A DNA stretch of 64,000 nucleotides from JAFGVL01 sp963662245 (lineage in GTDB: Bacteria; Bacteroidota; Bacteroidia; Bacteroidales; Paludibacteraceae): contig CAXXVQ010000009.1 in the NCBI GenBank assembly GCA_963662245.2, forward strand, positions 372,001-436,000, written 5' to 3'. A model generated the notes under the pieces. The model had not been told where the DNA came from. It made no database searches and was given only the letters and a program-made list of their open reading frames with translations. The position numbers and the translations under genes were made by a program. This document shows positions 10,229-19,092 of the stretch, piece by piece. Each line of letters begins with the position of its first letter. The first letter of the stretch is position 1.

Positions 10229-13006
10229 TTAGAATGAAACTATGGTTTTCTTAATTGAAGATTCTTGATTTTTATTTCCAACAGTCACAATATAGATTCC
10301 CTGTTGAGAAATAGGAATAGTAATACAATCAGAAGAAACATCTTCATTGAAAATAACCTGCCCATTCATATTTACTACATTTACCGTTGAGGGAATATTT
10401 TTCAAATCATTAATAACAAGATTTTTTCCTTGAGAGAAAACAGAAAATTCAGCGCCAGCATTTTCTTTTAAATCTACAGTAGCAACTTTAAAAGCAAGGT
10501 TAAGAGTAACCGTTTCTCCCGCATCGGCACTAAAAGAATAATCTTCTTGTTGTAAGTCTTTCAAAAGATTCCCGTGTTCATCAAGCAATACGATCGGATA
10601 GGAGTACTCATAATTAGTTAACTCTTTTAATACTAATTTTTGTACCCCGGAGGTTTTAACCAACACTTCTATTGGAATTAACGAATTTTCAGTTATTTCA
10701 GGAATTGAATTGATGGAATACTCTTTATCATTAACTACAGACCAGATCAAAGGCTGTTTTGACCTTAAAGCCTTAAATTTTGCTGCATCGTAATTACTAT
10801 CAAATTCCGTTGTTGAGTTATTTTTAACCCTAAGCAACATTTCATCGTAATTCATGTCGTCATCGGTTACGGCCAAACGGATTTGTGGCTCAACCGTAGC
10901 GTTTTTAAAGGCTACTTTTTGTGCCACTTTTGCATTATCGTTGAACGAAAGTGATGAATTAACCTGATTTACCTGAATGAAAAATCCTTGCATTGGAGGA
11001 ATATATCGTGTTTGTCCATTGGTTGAAGCACCATTAACATATGAACCATAGGCTTCCAATGTTGGATTCCACAAATAAATAGCATTGTTTGTATTCGTTG
11101 TTGACTTTCCACCACTAGCATCCCAGTCAAGCGTTGTTGGATAGGGGTTACTTATAAAGTTCCATCCATACATTTGACTATAAAAAACGGTATCGACAGT
11201 TCCTGTATTTAATGTACCCGAAAAAGTAATGGTTGTATCGTTAGCTCCTAACCGGGTATATATTGTTGCATAACCACGCAAAGCATCCATATGGTCACCA
11301 GCAGACAAATTTACCCATGTTGTATCATACCAGTTTACAGAATCCTCCCTTATCGTGTACAGGTAGCAGGCATGGTAAACATCATTGGCATCGTTAATAT
11401 TCACTACAGGGAGCCCCATATAGTGCCACTGGTCTTTCACCAAATATTGCTCGAATGTGGCTTGTACTCCTGTTGAGTTATTCATTAACATACCGGTTCC
11501 TGTTGCATCAGATTGAAACAATAAACCACCTGTACCTGCACTATTTGTCAAAGTGCCAGTCACAGTTAAAACATTCCCCGGATCGACGGAAACCACCGCA
11601 CCTGTATTAATAGTAAGATCGGCACATTCTATATCAGCATCAACAGTGATAGTACCAGATAAAATAGTAACATCGGTAGTAGAGCCCGGAATTCCAGGAT
11701 TCCAATTGCTACTATTGGTAGTCCAGTTGCCGGTTCCACTATATGTTGTTGTTGCCAAATCGGAAACAGAAACAGTTGCAGTATAGGTCGACGCACTATA
11801 ATCGGTACCATCATTTACATCAAAAGTAAATGATGTACTGGAAGCACTGGTTGTATAAAACTGTAAGTTGCCAGCATCTAAATTGGCTTTTGAAATTTGA
11901 TCGTTATTAGCCAGTTCCTCACCACTGTCGTAGGAATCGTTACTATTGGCATCAACATACAAAGTTCCACTTCCAGGCACTGCGGTCACACGAACATGAT
12001 CCAACGCATCGCTGTCTCCATCGGAATAACCAAAATCACTTGTTGAAAATGTATATACATTATTTGTATAAGGTCCCGAAGATGTTGAAAAACTAGAAGC
12101 AGTAGGTGCGGTATTGCTTGGTGCTGTAGTTGTAAAACTCTCTTGTGCCCCATAGCTTGTGCCAGCACTATTTGTTGCAAACGCTTTTACATAATAAGTA
12201 GTACCAGCAGTTAAGCCTGTAATTGCCTGCGTGAAAGCACCTGTAGTACTCCATGTACCTGTTGTCGAAACTTTTGTGCCAGCACCATCGGCAAAACCAT
12301 TGGTGGTACTGTAATATACGCCTCGTTCAGTAATATCTGCTCCACCGGTGGCAGTTACAGTTCCATTGCCTGTAGCTGTTGTTGCAGTGATGCTTGAAAC
12401 TGCTTGGGTAGTTACGGTTGGTGCAACAGTTAATGTTGCTGTAATATTAGAAAGTTTAATACTCCTAAATTCAAAATTTGAAGTACTAGACGAAAGTGTA
12501 TAAGAAATATCAATCTCAGATACATTGTCATAACCTCCTGCTGGCCATCCAGTAGAAAAACTAAGACTACTAATAAGCATATCAGCGTGAGTCACCGATT
12601 GGTTACCTGAAAGAGAATGGGTTGCAATTATGGCTCCTGAATAATTCTTAAGCGTAATGTTAAATTGAGTTAACATCAAACCTGACCCATAATCTCCAAC
12701 AGCTAAGTCTTCAACGGTTGCCATTTTCATGGTACTACCACCTTCTGCCTTTATCACTACAGACGCAGAGCTTGTAGAATTAAGATAAATCGTTGTACCT
12801 CCTGAAAGAAAAGTATTACTGACCTTAAATTTATCACCTTGTATTTTAAATCCCGAACCACCACCATCTGAAACACCTAAGGAACCAAAATCATAGGTGC
12901 CATTTGTTGTACCTGTAGTAACGGCATTCGCATTAAATGTTAGCAGAATGCTAACCAGAAAAATCCATATTCGAATTGGATTTCTAAAAAAGATTATTTG
13001 TTTCAT
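10229..13006 (-). CDS. T9SS-secreted multidomain surface protein
   Basis: 925 residues. A signal peptide (about 1-28, ending NANA) is followed by a beta-rich N-terminal domain, then an FN3-like module (about 195-295) related to those of the neighbouring giant adhesin. Next comes a cadherin-like segment (about 305-410, with DFGYSDGDSD). A large middle region of a type common in Bacteroidota surface proteins shows WHYMGLPV, GWNFISNPYP and PPMQGFFIQV. The C-terminus has a T9SS sorting domain (VNMNGQVIFN, then GIYIVTV). It is the first gene of the probable three-gene unit with the adhesin and the OmpA-like protein. Ligand unknown; I read it as a cell-surface or matrix protein. Confidence 0.82.
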   Translation of the reverse strand: MKQIIFFRNPIRIWIFLVSILLTFNANAVTTGTTNGTYDFGSLGVSDGGGSGFKIQGDKFKVSNTFLSGGTTIYLNSTSSASVVIKAEGGSTMKMATVEDLAVGDYGSGLMLTQFNITLKNYSGAIIATHSLSGNQSVTHADMLISSLSFSTGWPAGGYDNVSEIDISYTLSSSTSNFEFRSIKLSNITATLTVAPTVTTQAVSSITATTATGNGTVTATGGADITERGVYYSTTNGFADGAGTKVSTTGTWSTTGAFTQAITGLTAGTTYYVKAFATNSAGTSYGAQESFTTTAPSNTAPTASSFSTSSGPYTNNVYTFSTSDFGYSDGDSDALDHVRVTAVPGSGTLYVDANSNDSYDSGEELANNDQISKANLDAGNLQFYTTSASSTSFTFDVNDGTDYSASTYTATVSVSDLATTTYSGTGNWTTNSSNWNPGIPGSTTDVTILSGTITVDADIECADLTINTGAVVSVDPGNVLTVTGTLTNSAGTGGLLFQSDATGTGMLMNNSTGVQATFEQYLVKDQWHYMGLPVVNINDANDVYHACYLYTIREDSVNWYDTTWVNLSAGDHMDALRGYATIYTRLGANDTTITFSGTLNTGTVDTVFYSQMYGWNFISNPYPTTLDWDASGGKSTTNTNNAIYLWNPTLEAYGSYVNGASTNGQTRYIPPMQGFFIQVNQVNSSLSFNDNAKVAQKVAFKNATVEPQIRLAVTDDDMNYDEMLLRVKNNSTTEFDSNYDAAKFKALRSKQPLIWSVVNDKEYSINSIPEITENSLIPIEVLVKTSGVQKLVLKELTNYEYSYPIVLLDEHGNLLKDLQQEDYSFSADAGETVTLNLAFKVATVDLKENAGAEFSVFSQGKNLVINDLKNIPSTVNVVNMNGQVIFNEDVSSDCITIPISQQGIYIVTVGNKNQESSIKKTIVSF

Positions 13007-13031
13007 GATTATATAATTTAATTGTATAATT

Positions 13032-13184
13032 CTAATTATTATGTCTTAGGCAACAGGATTTATTGTTGTTTAGCATCACTATAGCAATATCTCCAACTGC
13101 AAGTGTAGTTTGCGCCATATTTGTCACGCCACCGCCTAATAGCAAGAAAACCGTCAATGTTAATCTTGTAAATAAATTTTTCAT
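13032..13184 (-). pseudogene. 50-residue N-terminal fragment of a secreted protein
   Basis: An ATG-started frame of 50 codons. It opens with a signal peptide (MKNLFTRLTLTVFLLLGGG, cleavage after NMAQ) and continues TTLAVGDIAIVMLNNN before unrelated residues and a stop. The segment after the signal resembles the start of secreted Bacteroidota proteins that begin with a GDIAI-type motif (lamin-tail or similar), so I read it as a truncated remnant just upstream of the 925-residue gene. It could instead be a genuine tiny secreted peptide. Confidence 0.45.
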
Positions 13185-13238
13185 ATACTTATAATTTTAG
13201 TTTATTAATTGTGAAATTTATTTACTGAATAATGAGTA

Positions 13239-14289
13239 ATGCGAATTAAGGGTTGAAAAAAGATAAATAAAGTGCTGTGATACAGCAAAATAAGCGGGTA
13301 CATATTTTGTTATATCCTTGAATATCATTAAATTAGATGAAAAATCATCCACGATTTATTCTAATTATGATACCCAAGGATAAGGCTATAAAACTAATAA
13401 AAATCTATTGCTATGTATGTGAGCAATACGATAAAGAGATAAAATATATTTGTCAACGCTTTAGCAACAATGATCAGCCAAAATTTACAGACCAAGAGGC
13501 TATGAGCATTTACTTGTATGTAATGCAAGTTGAAGAACATCACAAAGTGAAAAAGATTCATGAATTTGCAAGTGAGCATCTTCGTGAATGGTTTCCAAAA
13601 CTCACATCATATGTGGCTTTCAACACAAGGATAAATAGACTCAATGAAGGCTTTAAAGCTCTTACATTGTCTTTGTTTAATGACTTTGTGCCAAATGATT
13701 GTGATAAAGAAATTAGTCTTGTAGACTCTATGCCAATTATAATATGTTCAGGAAAAAGAAATTCAAAAGTGGCACAAGAAATTACTGACAAGGGCTTTTG
13801 CTCTACCAAAGGTATATACTATTATGGATTGAAGTTACACGCCATTTCTTTTAGACGAAAAGGACATTTGCCTCATCCAGAACAAATGCTTTTCACAGAG
13901 GCTTCAAAACATGATTTATGTATGCTTAAAGAAGCTTCTCAAGACATGTATAACCGTACTATTGTTGCAGACAAAGCTTATTCAAATGCTGAATTCTGGT
14001 CTGAGAAAAAGAAAACAAACAACTTGTCCATTTTAACTCCTGTAAAGGCAATTAAAGGACAAACAGAATGGGAAAAACAACAAAATAAGGCTTGGGCTGA
14101 TTTATATTCCTCAGCTGTTTCAACTGTAAGACAGCCAATTGAATCGCTTTTCAACTGGTTAAATGAAAAAACAAAAATACAAATAGCCAGCAAGGTTCGT
14201 TCTACTAGTGGTTTATTGACCTTTATATGTGGAAGAATTGCTGCTGCTTTTATTAATTTGATATTTTAATTTCAACCCTTAATTCGCAT
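13239..14289 (+). mobile_element. IS982-family insertion sequence
   Basis: About 1.05 kb bounded by near-perfect inverted repeats of about 20 bp (13239-13258 and 14270-14289; outer part ATGCGAATTAAGGGTTG). It holds one transposase gene. ATGAGTA occurs at 13232-13238 and again at 14288-14294, giving a 5-7 bp target duplication depending on where the repeat end is placed. It lies in a gene-fragment-rich gap between the T9SS genes and nfnB. Confidence 0.88.
13337..14269 (+). CDS. IS982-family transposase
   Basis: 310 residues, full length for IS982 transposases. A DDE catalytic set is visible: D130 in LVDSMPI, D212 in VADKAYS and E269 in QPIESLFNWLNEK. The family phrase STKGIYYYGLKLH is also present. 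The frame is intact and the inverted repeats match, so the copy may be active. The ATG at 13337 gives MKNHPRF; a second ATG at codon 11 is equally possible. Confidence 0.9.
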   Translation: MKNHPRFILIMIPKDKAIKLIKIYCYVCEQYDKEIKYICQRFSNNDQPKFTDQEAMSIYLYVMQVEEHHKVKKIHEFASEHLREWFPKLTSYVAFNTRINRLNEGFKALTLSLFNDFVPNDCDKEISLVDSMPIIICSGKRNSKVAQEITDKGFCSTKGIYYYGLKLHAISFRRKGHLPHPEQMLFTEASKHDLCMLKEASQDMYNRTIVADKAYSNAEFWSEKKKTNNLSILTPVKAIKGQTEWEKQQNKAWADLYSSAVSTVRQPIESLFNWLNEKTKIQIASKVRSTSGLLTFICGRIAAAFINLIF

Positions 14290-14522
14290 GAGTAGTTTTT
14301 GAATAGAATTATATAATAATATTCAAGGCTCGGACTACAACTTAATAGATAAATCCATCTTTCTCAAGATTATTTTAAGGTAAGTGTTACAAAGAAACAA
14401 AATCGTAGATTCTTAAATCTTGATATTTGTCAAGAGCAAACCCTAAGTAGAGTTAAATTATGTTAATTTGTTAAATTTGTTTATATTTCGAAAAGAAATT
14501 TAAAAAGTAGATACTGATTTAT

Positions 14523-14693
14523 TTACGAATACGCGAAAGGGTTTCGGCCATCTCCACCATATTTATTCCCGAGTAATGAAAATAATGCTGGATTATCCTT
14601 CTTAGCAATTGTTTCTCCATTGCAGAGAGCATACCTTTCAAGTATAAAATCAAATGTGACCATACTAATTTGTCCTAAATAAGGATTTTTCAT
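14523..14693 (-). pseudogene. Truncated tail-collar / microcystin-dependent protein
   Basis: A 56-codon frame from the ATG at 14693. The product starts MKNPYLGQISMVTFDF, continues YALCNGETIA, and has NPALFSLLGNKYGGDGR followed by NPFAYS and a stop. This is the N-terminal half of the phage tail-collar (MDP) domain, in which family members continue with LPDLRGR. The frame ends at that boundary, so about 100 or more residues are missing. It is probably a leftover of a phage-like or tailocin-like gene. The surrounding 14694-14980 shows no other gene that I can support. Confidence 0.7.
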
Positions 14694-14980
14694 ATTTCTA
14701 GTTTTCTAGATTAATATATTTTGATGTGACTCTTTAGATATAGGAACTTGTAATCCATAATCTATGTATGCGACTTTTAGGGTATTTTTTGTTTTTATTT
14801 TATTCTTTTCACATATGAATAACAAAGTAAAGAATAAAAAATTACTAATTCCTTGACTTCTATTGATAAAACACTTTTTAGTTGTTAAAACAATGTAATT
14901 AACAGTTTTTTGCAGTAGATAAGATTTGTGTTGAGAATAGTTTATAGGAAAGACTAGCGTAAGATGGATGAGCAGTATTA

Positions 14981-15013
14981 AAAATAAAAAAGCGAACCTT
15001 AAGAGATTCGCTT
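14981..15013 (-). terminator. Terminator of nfnAB
   Basis: On the minus strand AAGCGAA pairs with TTCGCTT across a 10-nt loop and is followed by TTTTATTTT. It begins 22 bp after the nfnB stop codon. Confidence 0.75.
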
Positions 15014-15035
15014 AGTATAGTAGTGTGAGTGAAAG

Positions 15036-16490
15036 TTATTTATCCTTTTGGAGATATTCGTCAATTGCCGCTGCCGCTTTTCGTCCGTCACCCATAGCAA
15101 GGATTACTGTAGCACCACCGCGAACGATATCTCCACCGGCAAAGATAGTCGGGATTTCATCTGACTGCATAGAATCATTTACAATGATTGTTCCCCATTT
15201 GCTGATTTGTAATCCATCAATAGAACTTGGCACCAATGGGTTAGGAGAAACGCCAATAGCAACAACAACAGTATCCACATCAATAGTTTCGATAGCACCA
15301 GGGATTTCAACTGGACTTCTTCTTCCTGATGCATCAGGTTCTCCAAGTTCCATTTTCTGAAGCTTCATTTGTTTGATGCGGCCTTTTTCGTCGCCAATGT
15401 ATTCGATAGGGTTGTGAAGGGTAAGGAATTCCACGCCTTCGTCTTTAGCATGGTGAACTTCTTCAGCGCGAGCCGGTAATTCATTTTCTGAACGGCGATA
15501 AACAATCATTGCTCTTTCTGCACCCAAACGAACGGCTGTTCTTACTGAGTCCATAGCCGTGTTTCCACCACCTATGATGGCAACATTTTTACCTTTATAA
15601 ATTGGCGTATCAGATTCAGGATTGGCTGCGTCCATAAGGTTGACACGAGTCAAGTATTCGTTAGCCGAAAGTACATTGATAAGGTTCTCACCAGGAATAT
15701 TCATAAAGCGAGGAAGTCCTGCACCACTGGCTACGAAGAAGCATTTGAAGCCTTCTTCTTTTAATTCTTCAGTAGTGATAGTTTTACCAATAACGCAGTC
15801 AGTAATGAATTTCACACCTGTTTTCTTAAGGTTTTCAATTTCTACATTTACAATATTATTAGGTAAGCGGAATTCAGGAATTCCATATTTTAATACACCA
15901 CCAATTTCGTGTAGTGCTTCAAATACTGTAACATCATAACCAAGCTTAGCTAAGTCGCCGGCGCAAGCTAATCCGGCCGGACCAGCACCTACCACGCCAA
16001 CTTTAATTCCGTTAGCCGGAGCGCATTCTGGGATGGCTATTTTACCGCTTTCGCGTTCATAGTCTGCTGCAAAACGCTCAAGGTAACCAATGGCAACCGG
16101 TTTTTTGCCTGAACGAAGGTGTACGCATTGTGCTTCGCATTGTTTCTCTTGAGGGCAAACACGACCACAAACTGCAGGTAATGCACTTGTCTCTTTTAAA
16201 ACTTTAGCAGCTTCAAGGAATTCTCCGCGTTCAATATTTTTTATAAATCCCGGAATGTTGATACTAACCGGGCAGCCTTGCATACATGTTGGGTTTGCAC
16301 AGTCAATACAGCGTTGTGCTTCTAGCATTGCAGCTTCAGCAGAAAGTCCTTGGTTTACTTCTTCTTTATTGTGTCTGCGATATTCGCTATCCAACTCAGG
16401 CATTTGTACGCGTTCAATTTGCATACGGTCTTTTGGCTTAACCGCTTTGCGTAATTCTTCGCGCCATGAGCTATTTCTATCTTCTGACAT
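15036..16490 (-). CDS. nfnB: NfnB-like subunit (GltD-type FAD/Fe-S NAD(P)H oxidoreductase)
   Basis: 484 residues. The N-terminal Fe-S region carries CIDCANPTCMQGCP and then CGRVCPQEKQCEAQC, ligands for two [4Fe-4S] clusters. An FAD-binding Rossmann fold (GVVGAGPAGLACAGDLAKLG) and an NAD(P)-binding fold (NVAIIGGGNTAMDSVRTAVR) follow, with the late FAD motif FAGGDIVRGG. Alone it would be called glutamate synthase small subunit. Directly downstream of a PyrK/NfnA-type flavoprotein, the pair matches NfnAB (SudBA), the ferredoxin-dependent electron-bifurcating transhydrogenase that links NADH, NADPH and reduced ferredoxin. Such subunits are often mis-annotated gltA/gltD. Gap to nfnA is 38 bp, so one operon. 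Confidence 0.85.
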   Translation of the reverse strand: MSEDRNSSWREELRKAVKPKDRMQIERVQMPELDSEYRRHNKEEVNQGLSAEAAMLEAQRCIDCANPTCMQGCPVSINIPGFIKNIERGEFLEAAKVLKETSALPAVCGRVCPQEKQCEAQCVHLRSGKKPVAIGYLERFAADYERESGKIAIPECAPANGIKVGVVGAGPAGLACAGDLAKLGYDVTVFEALHEIGGVLKYGIPEFRLPNNIVNVEIENLKKTGVKFITDCVIGKTITTEELKEEGFKCFFVASGAGLPRFMNIPGENLINVLSANEYLTRVNLMDAANPESDTPIYKGKNVAIIGGGNTAMDSVRTAVRLGAERAMIVYRRSENELPARAEEVHHAKDEGVEFLTLHNPIEYIGDEKGRIKQMKLQKMELGEPDASGRRSPVEIPGAIETIDVDTVVVAIGVSPNPLVPSSIDGLQISKWGTIIVNDSMQSDEIPTIFAGGDIVRGGATVILAMGDGRKAAAAIDEYLQKDK

Positions 16491-16528
16491 TTATTTTGTG
16501 ATTTAATAGATTCAAAAAAATGGGAGGA

Positions 16529-17320
16529 TTATTCGATGCCTTTGTAAGCACCAAGACGATTGATCATTTGATCAAAGTCTACTTGGTGTGCATCAAATTC
16601 AGGTCCGTCTACGCATACAAACTTAGTTTCTCCCCCAACAGTAACACGACATGCGCCACACATTCCTGTTCCGTCAACCATAATGGTATTAAGAGAGGCA
16701 ACCGTTGGTACATCAAATTTTTTAGTGGTTAGCGTAACGAATTTCATCATTACCGCAGGGCCGATAGTAACACAAAGATTTACTTTTTCTCTTTTGATGA
16801 TGCTTTCAACGCCTTCAGTAACTAGTCCTTTTGTTCCGTAAGAACCATCATCAGTCATGATGATAACTTCATCAGATACTTCACGCATTTGTTCTTCAAG
16901 GATAATTAAGTCTTTCGTGCGAGCAGCTAAAACAGAGATAACTCTGTTGCCTGCTTTTTTCATAGCTGCAGCAATAGGTAACATTGGAGCAGTTCCAACA
17001 CCACCGCTAGCACAAACTACAGTGCCGAAGTTTTCAATATGAGTAGCTTTTCCTAAAGGACCAACTAAATGGGCAATGTTATCACCTTCATTTAGTTCGC
17101 ATAATTTACGAGATGAGTTTCCAACAGCTTGGACAACTAGAGTAATTGTACCTTTTTCAAGGTCAGAATTAACAATGGTAAGAGGAATTCTCTCTGCTTT
17201 TTCGTCGATTTTTACAATCACGAAATGCCCTGCTCTGCGAGCCTTTGCAATAAGGGGAGCTTCTACATCCAAGCGGAATACATGCTCCGAATATTGTTCT
17301 TTCTTTACAATCTTATACAT
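16529..17320 (-). CDS. nfnA: NfnA-like subunit (FAD/[2Fe-2S] ferredoxin-NADP reductase family)
   Basis: 263 residues. An N-terminal FAD-binding domain of the PyrK/sulfide dehydrogenase type (RAGHFVIVKIDEKAERIPLTI) is followed by an NAD-binding domain (VVCASGGVGTAPMLPIAAA). The C-terminal cysteine cluster reads GMCGACRVTVGG, then FVCVDGPEFDAHQVDF, as in NfnA [2Fe-2S] binding. With the adjacent NfnB it should form a soluble heterodimer that moves electrons between NADH, NADPH and ferredoxin. A PyrK role is unlikely because no pyrD is nearby and the partner is GltD-like. A good -33/-7 promoter precedes it. The alternative name sulfide dehydrogenase (SudB) cannot be excluded from sequence. Confidence 0.85.
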   Translation of the reverse strand: MYKIVKKEQYSEHVFRLDVEAPLIAKARRAGHFVIVKIDEKAERIPLTIVNSDLEKGTITLVVQAVGNSSRKLCELNEGDNIAHLVGPLGKATHIENFGTVVCASGGVGTAPMLPIAAAMKKAGNRVISVLAARTKDLIILEEQMREVSDEVIIMTDDGSYGTKGLVTEGVESIIKREKVNLCVTIGPAVMMKFVTLTTKKFDVPTVASLNTIMVDGTGMCGACRVTVGGETKFVCVDGPEFDAHQVDFDQMINRLGAYKGIE

Positions 17321-17344
17321 TTATTGACTTTTGAATAAACCATG

Positions 17345-17376
17345 CAAAATTACATTATCTGAACAGCTTGTACAAA
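17345..17376 (-). promoter_or_regulatory. Promoter of nfnAB
   Basis: On the minus strand TTTG (17376-17373), a 20-bp spacer, then TAATTTTG (17352-17345) match the Bacteroidota -33/-7 pattern. The -7 box lies 24 bp upstream of the nfnA ATG. Confidence 0.6.
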
Positions 17377-17460
17377 TTTATGATTCAATTATTCTGACTC
17401 AATTTTTTTCAGTTACTTTGTGTGTACCTCATTTTTGTTTGTTTTAAAACTTATTGAATC

Positions 17461-18927
17461 ATGGAAAACACCTTGGAAATGCTTGAGCCAAAAGCATTAT
17501 GGAAAAATTTTTATAAACTCACTCAGATTCCTCACCCCTCAGCTTATACCGAACAAATTAGACAGTTTTTAATAGAATTTGCACAAAAAAATCATTTAAA
17601 AGTAAAAACGGATAAAGCCGGCAATGTTCTGATTTCTAAAAAAGCCTATTCAGGATGTGATGATCTGAAGCCTGTGATTTTGCAAGCGCATATGGATATG
17701 GTGCCGCAGAAAAATGAAGGAATAAGTCATGACTTTGAAAAAGATCCACTTTCAGTCTTTGTGGAAGATGGTTGGGTAAAAGCAAAAGATACCACTTTGG
17801 GTTCTGATAACGGAATAGGTGTGGCAGCAGCTTTAGCCGTTTTAGAATCAAAAAGAATTAAGCACGGGCCATTGGAGGTTTTGATTACTAATGATGAGGA
17901 AACAGGGATGTTTGGTGCTTTTGGCTTATCAAAGAACTTTGTGAAAGGGGAAATTATGATGAATCTGGATTCGGAAGATGAAGGAGAGCTGTTTGTAGGA
18001 TGTGCCGGAGGTATTGACGCTGATTTTAGTTTCAAATATAAAAAGGAAAAGATAAATATTGAGAATCCTATCGCAATTAAAGTGTCATTAAAAGGATTGC
18101 ATGGAGGCCATTCGGGGGTAGATATACATCTAGAAAGAGCTAATGCAAATAAGTTAATGGTGCGTTTCTTGAAAATTGCTACTATAAACTACGATGCATG
18201 TTTGGTGTCATTTAATGGTGGCAGTTTGCGAAACGCAATTCCTCGTGAGGCTTTTGTGAAATTAGTTATTCCGGCAGAGAATGAGTCTGAGCTAATGGAA
18301 CTAATTGATGAAACTGAAGATATGTTCAACTTTGAATACAAAGGGAAAGAAGAGGGGATAAGCTTAAAAGGCGAGAAAGTTGCGTTGCCATCATATTGTT
18401 TACCTCAAGTTGTTCAAGAGAATCTTATTAATTCACTTTTTGCAACTCCCGATGGAGTTTATCGTCATATTCCGGAAATGCCGGAAGTGGTTGAATCCTC
18501 TAATAATTTGGCAATCGTTCATACTGATGGTGAAAAGGTGTTGGTTCGTTGCTTGGTTCGTAGCTCCTTAGAATCAAAGAAATATGAGCTGTGTTCATTA
18601 TTGGAAAGTCTGTATTCAATGGCAGGAGCAGAAGTGAAATTTGGAGGAGCTTATCCAGGCTGGCAGCCAAATTTCGATTCGCCAATTCTTGGTGTGATGC
18701 GTCAGATATACAAGAATAAGAATGGTGTAGAGCCTGTTGTAAAGGTTATTCATGCCGGTCTTGAATGCGGTATAATTGGGGCTGTAGAGTCAAACTTAGA
18801 TATGATTTCTTTTGGTCCAACTATCCGTTTTCCACACTCACCTAATGAGAAAGTTGAGATTGCATCTGTTGCAAAATTCTGGGATTTCCTAGTCGAAGTT
18901 TTAGAAAATGTTCCGGGTAATATTTAG
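17461..18927 (+). CDS. pepD: Aminoacyl-histidine dipeptidase (peptidase family M20C)
   Basis: 488 residues, the usual length for PepD. It is a cytosolic di-zinc peptidase that hydrolyses Xaa-His and other dipeptides. Metal and catalytic residues are visible: H77 and D79 in LQAHMDMV, D116 in GSDNGIG, the catalytic E146 with ligand E147 in NDEETGM, D170 in MNLDSED, and the late ligand His in RFPHSPNE. The lid/dimerisation insert lies around 205-380 and includes KGLHGGHSGVDIHLERANA. It is divergent from nfnAB and stands alone. Start at the ATG giving MENTLEMLEPKALW, the usual N-terminus for the family. Confidence 0.93.
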   Translation: MENTLEMLEPKALWKNFYKLTQIPHPSAYTEQIRQFLIEFAQKNHLKVKTDKAGNVLISKKAYSGCDDLKPVILQAHMDMVPQKNEGISHDFEKDPLSVFVEDGWVKAKDTTLGSDNGIGVAAALAVLESKRIKHGPLEVLITNDEETGMFGAFGLSKNFVKGEIMMNLDSEDEGELFVGCAGGIDADFSFKYKKEKINIENPIAIKVSLKGLHGGHSGVDIHLERANANKLMVRFLKIATINYDACLVSFNGGSLRNAIPREAFVKLVIPAENESELMELIDETEDMFNFEYKGKEEGISLKGEKVALPSYCLPQVVQENLINSLFATPDGVYRHIPEMPEVVESSNNLAIVHTDGEKVLVRCLVRSSLESKKYELCSLLESLYSMAGAEVKFGGAYPGWQPNFDSPILGVMRQIYKNKNGVEPVVKVIHAGLECGIIGAVESNLDMISFGPTIRFPHSPNEKVEIASVAKFWDFLVEVLENVPGNI

Positions 18928-19031
18928 CTGTAATGAATATGTAATATGCTAGAAATGTTGATGGGAAGGCGCAAGCCTGCTGTGTAAAGCTTAAATATTA
19001 CTCATCAACGATTAAAGTAAAAAAAAAGATA

Positions 19032-19039
19032 TATATTTG
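19032..19039 (+). promoter_or_regulatory. -7 box (TATATTTG) of secDF
   Basis: Exact TAnnTTTG match followed by C, 53 bp upstream of the secDF ATG. No clear TTTG is seen at -33. Confidence 0.5.
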
Positions 19040-19092
19040 CACGCTAAATAAAAAAATAACGAAATAATTAACCTCAAAAAATAATATTTCAA

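Noticed and set aside
13337..14269. IS982 insertion as the cause of the truncated 50-residue gene
   Set aside because: The stub is broken at its 3' side (13032), while the insertion lies on its 5' side (13239), so the two events are separate.
15036..16490. Glutamate synthase small subunit (gltD) call
   Set aside because: No large subunit is nearby, and the partner is a PyrK/NfnA-type flavoprotein, so NfnB fits better.
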